Shown one piece after another: positions 24,879-33,192 of a DNA stretch of 64,000 nt (position 1 is the stretch's first letter; the number at the start of each line of letters is the position of its first letter). The notes beneath the pieces are model-generated. The model saw only the letters and a list, made by a program, of their open reading frames with translations. It made no database searches and was not told the DNA's origin. Position numbers and translations under genes: made by a program. Origin of the DNA: a virus; the IMG/VR virus record IMGVR_UViG_3300010354_000044, positions 62,001-126,000 of that record. The stretch is one strand, 5' to 3'.

Positions 24879-25178
24879 ATGAAAATAAGTTTTGAAACGT
24901 TTCAGGATACTGTCAGGCGAGTGTATCCACACGCTGAGGGTTTTACTAATAGCGATCGCTGGATTCCAGCCAATTATTCTTGTGTAGTTAAGAACCTGCA
25001 CAGTGCTGAATTTATTAGCTACAACCCTCCTTCTGGGTTGTGGTTCGTGCACCGGGAGACCTCTGGAGGTTCATATGATGGAAGTGGTCTCACCTTAGAG
25101 CTTGCCTTGAATAATTTACAGTGGCAAGACTCCACCATTACTATGGAGTTTCAGGACGGTCTGCTGGTAAATGATTAA
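24879..25178 (+). CDS. Hypothetical protein, FxxF small-paralogue family
   Basis: 99 residues: SFETFQDTVRRVYP, SCVVKNLH, LWFVHRETSGGSYDGSGLTL. Paralogue of the preceding gene. A GCGATCGC site lies inside. Confidence 0.7.
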   Translation: MKISFETFQDTVRRVYPHAEGFTNSDRWIPANYSCVVKNLHSAEFISYNPPSGLWFVHRETSGGSYDGSGLTLELALNNLQWQDSTITMEFQDGLLVND

Positions 25179-25223
25179 TCCGGACAGAGTCTAATGCCGG
25201 GTTATGTGGCCTAAGCCTATTGT

Positions 25224-25255
25224 GTACCCTAGCGTCTTCATTGTCGCTGGGGTAC
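25224..25255 (+). terminator. ACCCTAGC-type hairpin
   Basis: GTACCCTAGCG pairs with CGCTGGGGTAC (one G:T). The same kind of stem with CACCCTAGC occurs at 44008 and 44187. No T-tract. Confidence 0.5.
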
Positions 25256-25305
25256 CCTAGGAAAAGCTTAAAATATAATAAGAACACCACTCGCGGAGGT
25301 CGGTA

Positions 25306-25617
25306 ATGGACGGCGTTGATAAGAATGAATTTGCCACAGACTTAGAAAAATTGCAGCGAATTATGTGGAAGTCCCCTCTTGATTACATAGTCAGGAATAA
25401 CCACCTAGAGTTCCTAGAAGAACTGGCGGAGTGTGCTGCAGAGGTGGCTCAGAAGGCATCCGTGTTATCATCTGCGATCCGTAATGAGCCGGCCCAAGGC
25501 GCTTCTATCTCCTACCCTGTAGGGGATGGGAGCGGCGGTGGCACTTATTCCGTACCGATTTCCGCAGAATCTCAAGAGGAGATTGATCGTCTTAGAGATA
25601 ACTGGGATGTGCGCTAA
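25306..25617 (+). CDS. Hypothetical protein
   Basis: 103 residues, SD GCGGAGG. N-terminal helices, then a Gly-rich stretch (PVGDGSGGGTYSVP). A TATAAT box lies at 25276 and may be the promoter. Coupled to the next gene by a 1-nt overlap. Confidence 0.7.
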   Translation: MDGVDKNEFATDLEKLQRIMWKSPLDYIVRNNHLEFLEELAECAAEVAQKASVLSSAIRNEPAQGASISYPVGDGSGGGTYSVPISAESQEEIDRLRDNWDVR

Positions 25618-25940
25618 TGTCTGACTATTCGTTGGATCAGCTGACTGATATGATTTTTAAAAAAGAGGTTGAAATCGCCGCCCTTAAGGCCAACCTAGCA
25701 CAACTGCATCGGTCTGAGTTAGGACTTCGTATGATGGTTGAGGACGAGCTCCCGGAAATTAAAAACGAGAAACGGCGCCAGCTTGCAATCCATAACGAGC
25801 TTCTTGCTACACAGGACTATACTGATGTGCAAAACGCAATTGCAAAAAAAACTTTAGAGTTAGAGTTGGCACAAGCGCAGCTGAATTTTCTGAAAAATAC
25901 CTTTGAGGTAGAAAAGCTAAAGTTAAAAAATAATGAGTGA
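25617..25940 (+). CDS. Coiled-coil protein
   Basis: 107 residues, almost entirely heptad-rich helix (KKEVEIAALKANLAQLHRSE; KKTLELELAQAQLNFLK). Overlaps both neighbours by a few bases. Likely oligomeric; role unknown. Confidence 0.75.
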   Translation: MSDYSLDQLTDMIFKKEVEIAALKANLAQLHRSELGLRMMVEDELPEIKNEKRRQLAIHNELLATQDYTDVQNAIAKKTLELELAQAQLNFLKNTFEVEKLKLKNNE

Positions 25941-26640
25941 GTTTATAATGAAAAGATTTAGACTCCTACAGAAAACAGTCGCCGAGCATGCATTTGATGA
26001 TTGTTTTAATATGGGGATATACATTGGTTCAGTTCCATCACTCAAGCTAGAAGGCGAGGCATTTACTTGTCTTTGCTTGGCTGGTTTTTCTACAGCCTAT
26101 GCCTTAGGTGAGTCAGACCCCAGCTATTTACCTACGGCTGATAACTTAGTGGGTTATGGACTCTATGCAAAACTTGCCAAAGCTAGGGATGAATACTATG
26201 AGCTTCAGGGGCAAGTATGTAGGGAGTCGGATAATCCAATTACCGTAAACTTTTTCATACGCCACGCCTCAGAGTGGTTGGGAATTCCTTATCATAGCCA
26301 ACTATGGACTACTTTTGAGTGGCCTAAACCGTTTGGCTATCTGTATGACCACTTTGAAAAGGCAAGGCCCACAATTAAGAGTCTATACTTAGAGTCTCGG
26401 TCTCAATGCCTCTATGAGGTTTTTCAGCTTCCTGGTACTTACTTTAGAGCCCTTGCTGGGTGTCTAGCTCTCCAGATTTATATGGAGTGTACGCCTGCCG
26501 AAGACTGGTCTACAAAGGTAGCTGACGTTGGCTGTGCGGACGCTCTGGCTCAGGTCTTCACGGAGTACTCTGGGTTTATTGATAAGTTTGAATCAATGGC
26601 CGCTAACACGCCGGGGGCTAAGCCTTTTCTGGTAAAGTAA
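25933..26640 (+). CDS. Hypothetical protein
   Basis: 235 residues, mostly helical, soluble. Start could also be the ATG at 25948; neither has a good SD. Not recognised. Confidence 0.7.
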   Translation: MSEFIMKRFRLLQKTVAEHAFDDCFNMGIYIGSVPSLKLEGEAFTCLCLAGFSTAYALGESDPSYLPTADNLVGYGLYAKLAKARDEYYELQGQVCRESDNPITVNFFIRHASEWLGIPYHSQLWTTFEWPKPFGYLYDHFEKARPTIKSLYLESRSQCLYEVFQLPGTYFRALAGCLALQIYMECTPAEDWSTKVADVGCADALAQVFTEYSGFIDKFESMAANTPGAKPFLVK

Positions 26641-26657
26641 AAGATTATAAAAGGATT

Positions 26658-27140
26658 ATGAAAAAGTATATTACCGGGCGCGAACTCAAAGAAATGTTTG
26701 AAAAGGGCCTGCCTCTTACTATTGAGATAGCACCCGAACGGGTGTTGACTCAACAAGATGAGTGGCAGGAAAACTACTTGTGTTACGACACAGACTTTTC
26801 CCCTAGGATGAGGGCTGACGTAATAAACGTTAAGAGTGATGATGAACTCTTAGAGTTAGTGTTAGACCTGTCTAATTGGGAATCTTATAACAACAGGTTT
26901 GACCTCCCTAACCATACAGAAGGGGAACACGTAGATTTGAAATGGTGTGAAACTAAACGTTACAAGAAATTCTATAATGGACATACTATTATTAGGACGA
27001 GCATTTATGCTGCCCTAGACACCACCCACGAATTTACCTTAGTCGGGAACGCCGCCCAAGAGCTGCATCAAAAGTTTTTGGAGTCCAGCCATCCAAATTA
27101 TGTCCAATGGTTGGAAAGTCAGATAGGTGAGTGTTCTTAA
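26658..27140 (+). CDS. Hypothetical protein
   Basis: 160 residues, SD AAAGGA. Its end (SHPNYVQWLESQIGE) is shared with the small gene that follows (GHPDYVRWLEEQV), pointing to a duplicated C-terminal helix. Confidence 0.7.
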   Translation: MKKYITGRELKEMFEKGLPLTIEIAPERVLTQQDEWQENYLCYDTDFSPRMRADVINVKSDDELLELVLDLSNWESYNNRFDLPNHTEGEHVDLKWCETKRYKKFYNGHTIIRTSIYAALDTTHEFTLVGNAAQELHQKFLESSHPNYVQWLESQIGECS

Positions 27141-27199
27141 AGTCACTTGAACATTAAGTCTGCCCCTTAATTACCTAATCCACGTTTATAAAAGAATTC

Positions 27200-27379
27200 A
27201 TGGAAAATCCTATTACAGGGCATAAGCTAAGAATTGAGTTTGAAATATTGCGGCTTCATAGAAGGTTCTATAGGTCAGGCCACCCGGATTATGTCAGATG
27301 GCTAGAGGAGCAGGTACTTCAATTAGAAAAGCGAACAAGTGAGCTAGAGAAAGAAGCAGACCATCTAGCCGCGCAGTAG
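27200..27379 (+). CDS. Small helical protein
   Basis: 59 residues beginning MENPITGHKL and containing GHPDYVRWLEEQV followed by a charged coiled coil. Homologous to the end of the preceding gene. It is followed by a good terminator. Confidence 0.65.
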   Translation: MENPITGHKLRIEFEILRLHRRFYRSGHPDYVRWLEEQVLQLEKRTSELEKEADHLAAQ

Positions 27380-27392
27380 AACTCGTATATAC

Positions 27393-27427
27393 AAAAGCCC
27401 GGTGCTTGTATTAACCACCGGGCTTTT
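27393..27427 (+). terminator. Rho-independent terminator
   Basis: AAAAGCCCGGTG pairs perfectly with CACCGGGCTTTT. The A-rich and T-rich flanks allow function in both directions. Confidence 0.9.
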
Positions 27428-27444
27428 GTGTGCAAACTTTTAAC

Positions 27445-27503
27445 AATTTGTATGTCAAGTGCATGTCAATTGTATGTAATAGCATGCACTTGACATACAA
27501 ATT
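27445..27503. promoter_or_regulatory. 21-bp perfect inverted repeat
   Basis: AATTTGTATGTCAAGTGCAT+G at 27445-27465 and its exact complement at 27483-27503, 17-nt spacer. TTGACA sits in the right arm, 36 nt before the next start, so this could be an operator overlapping a promoter. Confidence 0.65.
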
Positions 27504-27530
27504 AGCTCAAATTAGGAGCAAGAACAAGCA

Positions 27531-27704
27531 ATGGATGACCACGAATTGTTGCATGATTTATTGCAGCGCCGGGGCTTAACTTGGGTCTTGGAAGACCTTT
27601 TCAAGCACCCTGAGATTTATTCACCGGGGTGTGTTTACAATACTTTAAGAAGAATATCTATAAACTGGTACGCTCATGTCAAAAACAAACTCAGTCAACT
27701 TTAA
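27531..27704 (+). CDS. Small hypothetical protein
   Basis: 57 residues beginning MDDHELLHDL, helical, with LEDLFKHPEIYS. SD TTAGGAG is rather far (13 nt). It overlaps the next gene by 29 nt. Confidence 0.5.
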   Translation: MDDHELLHDLLQRRGLTWVLEDLFKHPEIYSPGCVYNTLRRISINWYAHVKNKLSQL

Positions 27705-28302
27705 TACCCCCTTTAATCGCACGGTCGCGGAAAACCTAGACCAACTAGCTATAAAGCTGGTAAGCTATTTCCTTTGTAATAAGTATGGTTCAGCGGGGCT
27801 TTTTAGTTCCCCTCTAAATTCTTCCGTTTGGGAAAGTATCAATAGCCTTTTACTCTGCCCTTGGGAGAATGTTGATGAAATTAGGCAGTTCCTCGTGCCT
27901 AGCGTCATCACTGAGCATGGGGAGATTATCACTATTGAAGGGCTTGCAGCTAAACAAGAGGTAGACACATATTCTTTTGTCCAGCAGTTAAGGGAGGACC
28001 TAAACAAACCAAGTCAGCCCGTCGGTTTATTTGTCTTGTACCTAATGGAACCCTATATAAGATATAAGCGGGATAATATCAAAAGTTACCCTGCGGCTTT
28101 TGTTGAGGCCCGAGGTTATTGGCACTTTTTGGATAACATTCTCCAGTGCCTAGAATCTTTTCGGTCGAATCCGATTGAATTCTATACGCACACAGAATGC
28201 CGGGAGTTTTACATGGATAACCTAGTTAGGTTGATGAGCAACTTTACCCTAACTCATTTTTGTTTCCCGTCTCTGCAATCATACACTGTACGACTGGTTT
28301 AA
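27676..28302 (+). CDS. Hypothetical protein, probably frameshifted
   Basis: 208 residues in the annotated frame, helical. The natural C-terminus seems to continue in the +1 frame: after CATTTTTG (28255-28262) the other frame reads HTLYDWFNLQLAVELL and on to EYATEDF, stop at 28447. Losing one T from the five-T run would join them into 256 residues. Confidence 0.65.
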   Translation: MSKTNSVNFNTPFNRTVAENLDQLAIKLVSYFLCNKYGSAGLFSSPLNSSVWESINSLLLCPWENVDEIRQFLVPSVITEHGEIITIEGLAAKQEVDTYSFVQQLREDLNKPSQPVGLFVLYLMEPYIRYKRDNIKSYPAAFVEARGYWHFLDNILQCLESFRSNPIEFYTHTECREFYMDNLVRLMSNFTLTHFCFPSLQSYTVRLV

Positions 28303-28447
28303 TCTACAGCTTGCTGTAGAGCTATTAACCCTCAGCAGCAAAAGTCTAAGTATATTGGAAACTTCCGGCCTGTATGGCAGTGAATTCAATTCTATTGACA
28401 TCCTAAAGGAGGCTATGATCCGTGAGTACGCGACTGAGGACTTTTAA
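28262..28447 (+). pseudogene. Out-of-frame C-terminal extension of preceding gene
   Basis: 61 codons with protein-like composition (LSSKSLSILETSGLYGSE; IDILKEAMIREYATEDF) but no start except an internal ATG at 28414 behind AAAGGAGG. The last 32 bp recur at 28983. Either a frameshift mutation, a sequence error or recoding. Confidence 0.5.
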
Positions 28448-28510
28448 TACCCACTCCCGTGCCCAGGAGTAGCCAGACTAGCACAATTACAATAAATATC
28501 TATTTTAACT

Positions 28511-28978
28511 ATGGGCATTAAACTACCAGGCAATATGACCGTGGGGCTAATCCTGCCACTGTCGCTAATTAGCCTAGACAACTCCGCAGAGGATTGGGGA
28601 GGCAACTGGCCACCGCTGGCCCATTTACTTGAAGAAGTAAACTGGGCTGAATTCTTCCGTCAAGTTAACTATCGGCCAAGAATAGACGGTGATAGGGAGA
28701 CTTTCTTGGAAGACCTAAGAAAGCATTACTTGGATTTCTCGGAGATTCTTGATGCCTTGCTTGATGAGGACGGGCTGAATCTCACCGGTATTATCGTCCG
28801 ACTTGACGTGGCAGGCTTTGACTTTGAAGCCTATGAGGGCTTCCCTTATTTCAAATGGAAGCACTTCTATGGCTACTGCGAAACTTTTGCGGAAGTCGAA
28901 TGGATGATTTTGGGATTGGTCTTAAAAGCCAGTCAGGGGGTAGGGGGTGACGGCATGAACCTACAGCCCGGTCTATAA
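28511..28978 (+). CDS. Hypothetical protein, paralogue of the gene at 54785
   Basis: 155 residues. LPGNMTVGLILPLSLISL, EFFRQ, EILDAL, LTGIIVRLDVA and FYGYCETFA all recur in the gene at 54785, so both descend from one gene. Conserved Tyr/Cys/Glu in the C-terminal YGYCETF suggest a structured core. Function unknown. Confidence 0.8.
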   Translation: MGIKLPGNMTVGLILPLSLISLDNSAEDWGGNWPPLAHLLEEVNWAEFFRQVNYRPRIDGDRETFLEDLRKHYLDFSEILDALLDEDGLNLTGIIVRLDVAGFDFEAYEGFPYFKWKHFYGYCETFAEVEWMILGLVLKASQGVGGDGMNLQPGL

Positions 28979-29023
28979 ACACGCTATGATCTGTGAGTAC
29001 GCGACTGAGGACTTCTAGCATTA

Positions 29024-29443
29024 ATGTTGTACTACCATGGAAGTACTATCTACTTACCAGTAGGTACTTTACTGAGGCCCGGGATAGACTATGAAAAGCA
29101 CTGGGCGTCAACCGATTTTTATACTGCTCTAGAGCATTACAGACCAACTGGTAAGCTAGCGCATAAAGACGCTGTTTTTATGTGTGAGTCTGAAGATGAT
29201 GTTGATTTATGCGGCGGAGGTACTGAGTGGTTATTTAGTGTTAACCCTCTTGGCCCGGTGCATAAACACGATGTGAATTGGTCTAGTGAGATTAGTTGTT
29301 TAATCTCTAAGGGGTATTCTATAAATAGCCCTGAAGTAGAATCGGCGGCGTCTAGCTACTGGAATTCTATGCCTCATTACAATGAAAGCGTGTGGGAGTA
29401 CTTAACGCCCTCCGCTACGATCCTAAAAGTTGTACGGTACTAA
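29024..29443 (+). CDS. Possible ADP-ribosyltransferase-fold protein (Arr-like)
   Basis: 139 residues. The start MLYYHGSTIYLPVGTLLRPG resembles rifampin ADP-ribosyltransferase (Arr), whose FHGT...GD motif holds the NAD-binding His. STDFYTALEHYRP, the acidic ESEDDVDL and WLFSVNPLGPVHKHDVNW fit the later strands of that fold; WEYLTPSATIL ends it. Arr-like enzymes move ADP-ribose from NAD to a target. The catalytic residues are not all identifiable, so the call is tentative, but a writer of ADP-ribose would fit with the NADAR and macro domains in the giant gene. Confidence 0.5.
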   Translation: MLYYHGSTIYLPVGTLLRPGIDYEKHWASTDFYTALEHYRPTGKLAHKDAVFMCESEDDVDLCGGGTEWLFSVNPLGPVHKHDVNWSSEISCLISKGYSINSPEVESAASSYWNSMPHYNESVWEYLTPSATILKVVRY

Positions 29444-29446
29444 AAA

Positions 29447-30055
29447 ATGAAAAAAGTTTCCCTCATCAATGTGGCCCAATTAGGTATCTGTCTTGTATTC
29501 TTGTCTGTTTTGTTCTTAGCACTTCGCCCGTTGTGGGCTCCTAAGCCAGAAACTCCTATGATTGAAGAAGCTGAGGAGGAACTAGTCCAGGAGGACGTTC
29601 CTCAGTCTAATGTCAGTCCGCCTAGTGGAGGTTTCTACGGTAGTGGTTATTACCCTGGAGGGTACAACCAGTTTTATCGTCCTTGGGGGCCATCTCAGAC
29701 CGCTCCTCAACAGCCTTACAGTCCCTCTAACGGGTTCCGGTCTAATCGGAGACCTAGTCGCGATTCTGGCCCTGCAACCACCCCCTCCCCCTCCACCCAG
29801 CAGACCCCCAAGGCTCGGCAGTCTACGCCTGCTACTAGTGGTAGTGGTTCAGGTAATGGGCAACCTACAAGGTCCGTGAGCCCTGTAAAGCCTAATGAAA
29901 CTACAAGACCTTCTACGCCTGCGGCAAGGCCTGCGACAAAGCCTAGTACAGCTAATCCTAGTTCTACTAGACCGGCGGCGCCACGGCCTTCAAGTGTACG
30001 TCCGCCATCACCTAGAGTTAGCCCTAGCCGGCCTAGTAGCCCTACACGACGTTAA
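29447..30055 (+). CDS. Membrane-anchored disordered protein
   Basis: 202 residues. One TM helix at 8-27, a short acidic stretch, a Gly/Tyr/Pro segment (GFYGSGYYPGGYNQFY), then about 110 residues of Pro/Ser/Thr/Arg low complexity. A copy of the dispersed C-rich repeat is embedded in frame at 29777-29823. Probably exposed outside the cytoplasmic membrane. Confidence 0.75.
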   Translation: MKKVSLINVAQLGICLVFLSVLFLALRPLWAPKPETPMIEEAEEELVQEDVPQSNVSPPSGGFYGSGYYPGGYNQFYRPWGPSQTAPQQPYSPSNGFRSNRRPSRDSGPATTPSPSTQQTPKARQSTPATSGSGSGNGQPTRSVSPVKPNETTRPSTPAARPATKPSTANPSSTRPAAPRPSSVRPPSPRVSPSRPSSPTRR

Positions 30056-30077
30056 AATAAGCTAAAGAAGGTGCAGT

Positions 30078-31139
30078 ATGAGAATGATAAGATTCCCTGA
30101 CGTTGGACAATTTAGGAATGTGGTCCAGTCACTTCGTCTGCGTGCTCAATTTGCAGGCAAGGCAGAGGATGGGACTCCTATTTATGACGAGTCAAGAAAG
30201 GCGCAGCCTGTTACCTTTTCTGGAACTGTAAAGCTTGATGGAACCAATGCTGCTATCTGTTTTGATGGCGAGAATACCTGGTTCCAGTCCCGAGAGAGGA
30301 TTCTTACCCTTGAAAGTGATAACTATGGGTTTTGTCGGAGATTTCAACAGGATGAAGCAGTTACTTCTTTGATTTCAAGTGTCACTGCAGCAGTGGAGTT
30401 TTCTAACGGGGAAACTCTTTGCATCTTTGGAGAGTGGATTGGAAAAGGCATTGCCAAGGGTATGGCCGTCTGTCAGATTGAGAGAGAGTTTATTGTTTTT
30501 GGCGTTGCTGTTTGCTCAGCCTTTGAAGGTGAACAGGCGGATGACTCTGCCTCTCTTAAGTGGATTGATTTAGGTACGCTTGATCAGGCGATTAAGGGTA
30601 GTGGCTTTGACACTGTTCTATCTTGTCCTCAGTATTTGCTTGTCGTTGATCCAGAGAATGCGGAGGCAGCCTGGCATACTGCAAAATCGCTAACTGACCT
30701 TGTTGTTAGTGAATGTCCATTTGGAAAGCTTCGCGGGAAAGTTGGAGCCGGAGAGGGTATTGTTTGGTTTGGTACTGATGATACTGGGAAAACTTTCCTG
30801 TTTAAAACCAAAGGGCAGAAGCAGTCTGTTGTCTCCTCTCCTAAGGAACTCCCTAAGTTTGAGGCTCAGGGTGCAATTAACACCTTTGTCACTGATGTAC
30901 TTACTGAGGCCCGGTTGAATCAAGGGATTGAGCGGGTCTTTACTGCAAACGACATTGTTCCGTCTATTGAAAAGACTGGCTCCTTCCTTCAGTGGATCAG
31001 CCGCGACATTGAAAAGGAGGAGGGTTTCTCTTTTGAGGCTCTTGCTGCTCTTGGTATTACCAAGAAGAAAGCTATGGGTCCAGTCAATCGTGCCGCTCGC
31101 GATTGGTTTATGGACTATCTAAACTTGTTGTCCCTGTAG
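30078..31139 (+). CDS. RNA ligase, Rnl2-like
   Basis: 353 residues, SD GAAGGTG. Seals RNA 3'-OH and 5'-phosphate ends through an adenylated lysine. Motif I is KLDGTN (near residue 53); GEWIGKGI (~130) matches motif III/IIIa, EGIVW (~233) motif IV and FLFKTKG (~248) motif V. The C-terminal 90 residues are helical. It fits with the Pnkp-type enzyme at 50866 and the tRNA genes. A GC-rich terminator follows. Confidence 0.85.
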   Translation: MRMIRFPDVGQFRNVVQSLRLRAQFAGKAEDGTPIYDESRKAQPVTFSGTVKLDGTNAAICFDGENTWFQSRERILTLESDNYGFCRRFQQDEAVTSLISSVTAAVEFSNGETLCIFGEWIGKGIAKGMAVCQIEREFIVFGVAVCSAFEGEQADDSASLKWIDLGTLDQAIKGSGFDTVLSCPQYLLVVDPENAEAAWHTAKSLTDLVVSECPFGKLRGKVGAGEGIVWFGTDDTGKTFLFKTKGQKQSVVSSPKELPKFEAQGAINTFVTDVLTEARLNQGIERVFTANDIVPSIEKTGSFLQWISRDIEKEEGFSFEALAALGITKKKAMGPVNRAARDWFMDYLNLLSL

Positions 31140-31152
31140 ATTACCACGTCAA

Positions 31153-31190
31153 AACCCCGCCTGGAAGGTCTAAAGTCCCCAGGCGGGGTT
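31153..31190 (+). terminator. Hairpin terminator
   Basis: AACCCCGCCTGG pairs with CCAGGCGGGGTT; ends with only TT, so efficiency is uncertain. Confidence 0.7.
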
Positions 31191-31217
31191 AGGAACCCAT
31201 TTACTAGGTTAATTGCT

Positions 31218-31412
31218 ATGTTACTACCTGCCGTTGATTTACCACCTGTCCATGCCCAGCTGCAGACCGTTGATACCACCGCCGACAGCTCCAGGGATGA
31301 ATTTCCCCGGCGCCGGTGTGCCCCGCACCCTAGAGGTCGTGGCCTGTCCTGTACCGAGATTGTACCGGGCAACCCCTACCAGGTCATCAAAACCTGGTTA
31401 GGGCGGTCCTAG
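31218..31412 (+). CDS. Hypothetical protein
   Basis: 64 residues, beginning MLLPAVDLPPVHAQ. The start and the later S-R-D-EFP segment resemble the gene at 44815 (MLLPITLDLPPQAA, PRAEFP), which supports both being coding. Arg/Pro-rich, no known domain. Confidence 0.5.
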   Translation: MLLPAVDLPPVHAQLQTVDTTADSSRDEFPRRRCAPHPRGRGLSCTEIVPGNPYQVIKTWLGRS

Positions 31413-31480
31413 ACCGTTCTAGCTACCATTCCGGGGAGGTTACTACCCCGGTGTACCAGCCGTTTACCTAACTTCAAACC

Positions 31481-31669
31481 ATGACTAGATTTCTGTCTGT
31501 AGCCGCTACCTTTTCGCTTACGTCTTTTTTAGTAGGCTGCCCTCTGCAGCAAGACCAAGCAGATCGCCGATACCCTGACCCGGCTCAACCGGACTGCTAT
31601 ACAACAGTCGAGGTAGTAGCCGGGGAACCCACAGTAAAAGTTCATAACTGCAATCTGGACATTGATTAG
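31481..31669 (+). CDS. Small lipoprotein
   Basis: 62 residues. Signal peptide with lipobox FLVGC (Cys near 20), so the mature protein of ~43 residues would be lipid-anchored. CCGGGG/CCCCGG hairpins lie upstream (31434) and downstream (31687). Confidence 0.7.
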   Translation: MTRFLSVAATFSLTSFLVGCPLQQDQADRRYPDPAQPDCYTTVEVVAGEPTVKVHNCNLDID

Positions 31670-31736
31670 ACCAGCGCACTAACCACCCCGGGGAGGGAAC
31701 TAACCCGGGTCCAATTCTAAGGAGATGAGAAATACC

Positions 31737-31937
31737 ATGCAACGGTTATCTGTTAGTTTGGCTGAGGATGTTTCTCAATTGCTTGAATCCTTGGCTAAGT
31801 CACAAGGGATTACCAAAAATGAAGCTATCCGCAAGGCTATCGCGACGGAAGCTTATCTTTTGCAAGAGAGGCTGGGAGGCAGCAAAATCCTTCTCCAAAA
31901 ACCTGACAAAGAAGTTCGGGAAGTGCTCTTTCGCTAA
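31737..31937 (+). CDS. Ribbon-helix-helix DNA-binding protein
   Basis: 66 residues. QRLSVSLAEDV gives the ribbon, then LLESLAKSQG-ITKNEAIRKAI the two helices of a CopG/Arc-type regulator. SD AAGGAG is 12 nt from this ATG; the ATG at 31725 abuts the SD and cannot be used. Probably a dimeric repressor. tRNA-Lys follows. Confidence 0.8.
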   Translation: MQRLSVSLAEDVSQLLESLAKSQGITKNEAIRKAIATEAYLLQERLGGSKILLQKPDKEVREVLFR

Positions 31938-32003
31938 TAGAGTACTTAGTTTGTTAACTGACAGGGCCTGGTTAACCAGGCCCTGTATAATAAAAAAAAA
32001 TAG

Positions 32004-32074
32004 GAGACATTAGCTTAATGGTAAAGCACGGGGCTTTTAACCTCTTGATGAAAGTTCGATTCTTTCATGTCTCA
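32004..32074 (+). tRNA. trnK-UUU: tRNA-Lys(UUU)
   Basis: Acceptor GAGACAT/ATGTCTC, D-stem GCTT/AAGC, anticodon loop CTTTTAA, T-arm GAAAG-TTCGATT-CTTTC. The anticodon stem has a C:T mismatch and the variable loop is only 4 nt. CCA is not encoded. Confidence 0.9.
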
Positions 32075-32104
32075 TTTGCTGTTAGTTAACAACCTGGAAA
32101 CTGT

Positions 32105-32497
32105 ATGAAAGATAAACTTGCGTTACTAGCCTCTTATATACAAGTAGCGTTGGAGGCCTCAGAATCCGACGCTACGCACATCATAGACCTTAACTATATG
32201 CTAACTCTACTTTCTGAGGTAGAGCAGGTATCAAGGGAGCTAAGGGGAGCAATCCTGGAAAAGTCTCCATTTAAGATAGGGGACTACGTTAGGGTCGTAT
32301 CTAATGACTTTCTTGGGCATGACGCGACTTTGAATGAGGGTTATATCTCTCAGATCAATATCTCAGGCTACATGTGCGGGTTGTATTATGTAGTACGGGC
32401 TCCTACAACCAGGGGTAACTTTAATCCAAATGGTAGAATTATTAGGGCCGCCGCTTCATTACGGACACTTGTTAAATGTGACCCGCCTTCTGTGTAG
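32105..32497 (+). CDS. Hypothetical protein, possible SH3/KOW-like domain
   Basis: 130 residues. Helical N-terminal half, then FKIGDYVRVVSNDF, typical of the first strands of small SH3-like barrels. Partner unknown. Confidence 0.7.
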   Translation: MKDKLALLASYIQVALEASESDATHIIDLNYMLTLLSEVEQVSRELRGAILEKSPFKIGDYVRVVSNDFLGHDATLNEGYISQINISGYMCGLYYVVRAPTTRGNFNPNGRIIRAAASLRTLVKCDPPSV

Positions 32498-32557
32498 AAT
32501 AATTTAATTTAACAACCTGTTAGTTTTAAAAGTTGCGACAAAAGGTGTCAGTTAACA

Positions 32558-33139
32558 ATGAATTTTAACGACTATAATTACCCGCTGAAAACCCTTTCAG
32601 ATAACAACTCAGCCTGGGAGGAGGCCTTTAAGGAGGTTTACAACAAATTCAAGGATGATGTCTTTAAGACCTTAACTGCAATCGGACAGCATCCAAACCG
32701 GGAGTTCTTATTCGCCGCAGCCTGGGCAAAATACCCTAGAAGCTGGGAGAAAATTTTCAAGGACCTTGAGGAGTTTTCCAAAATCCTTGACCGTCTATTC
32801 CAGGCGGTAGATAAGGATCAGATGCTGGCCTTGAGCGCCGAATTGGTTAACAAAGCCCAAGTGCAACAAGAGCTAAATTTAGATACCCGATCATTTGCGA
32901 ACGCTGTTAGAGAATTGAAAAACGAACAAGCACTAATTCAGCAGGCCAATCAATTGGTTATGGAAGCCGAATTAGATCAAGCCATGCTAGACATGGACGC
33001 ATGGGGGCATTCAGACAATTTAGACTCTTGGAGAGATTCGGAGGGTTATAATAATCCTTGGAGAGATTCAAAAATGGGATTACCGCACCCTTTAACGCGC
33101 ATTTATAGCCCGTGGAGAGATTCGGACGAGACCGAATAA
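32558..33139 (+). CDS. Hypothetical protein with WRDS repeats
   Basis: 193 residues. FKDDVFKTLTAIGQHPNREF is shared with the gene at 34148 (FKEDVFRELPAIGNHENKEA). The C-terminus has SWRDSE, PWRDSK and PWRDSD in 35 residues, a short linear repeat that might bind a partner. Confidence 0.75.
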   Translation: MNFNDYNYPLKTLSDNNSAWEEAFKEVYNKFKDDVFKTLTAIGQHPNREFLFAAAWAKYPRSWEKIFKDLEEFSKILDRLFQAVDKDQMLALSAELVNKAQVQQELNLDTRSFANAVRELKNEQALIQQANQLVMEAELDQAMLDMDAWGHSDNLDSWRDSEGYNNPWRDSKMGLPHPLTRIYSPWRDSDETE

Positions 33140-33192
33140 ACGGCCTGGGATTTCTGCAGGGCTTCTACTAGGAAATTTTTTGAGGTATTTCA

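Noticed and set aside
14190-24960. GCGATCGC sites as proof of a cyanobacterial chromosome
   Set aside because: Only a handful of sites occur in 64 kb, far too few for a typical HIP1-rich chromosome; they fit at most a cyanobacterial phage or plasmid.
28262-28300. Canonical programmed frameshift at 28257
   Set aside because: CATTTTTG is not a known +1 or -1 slippery site and has no stimulatory hairpin at the right distance.
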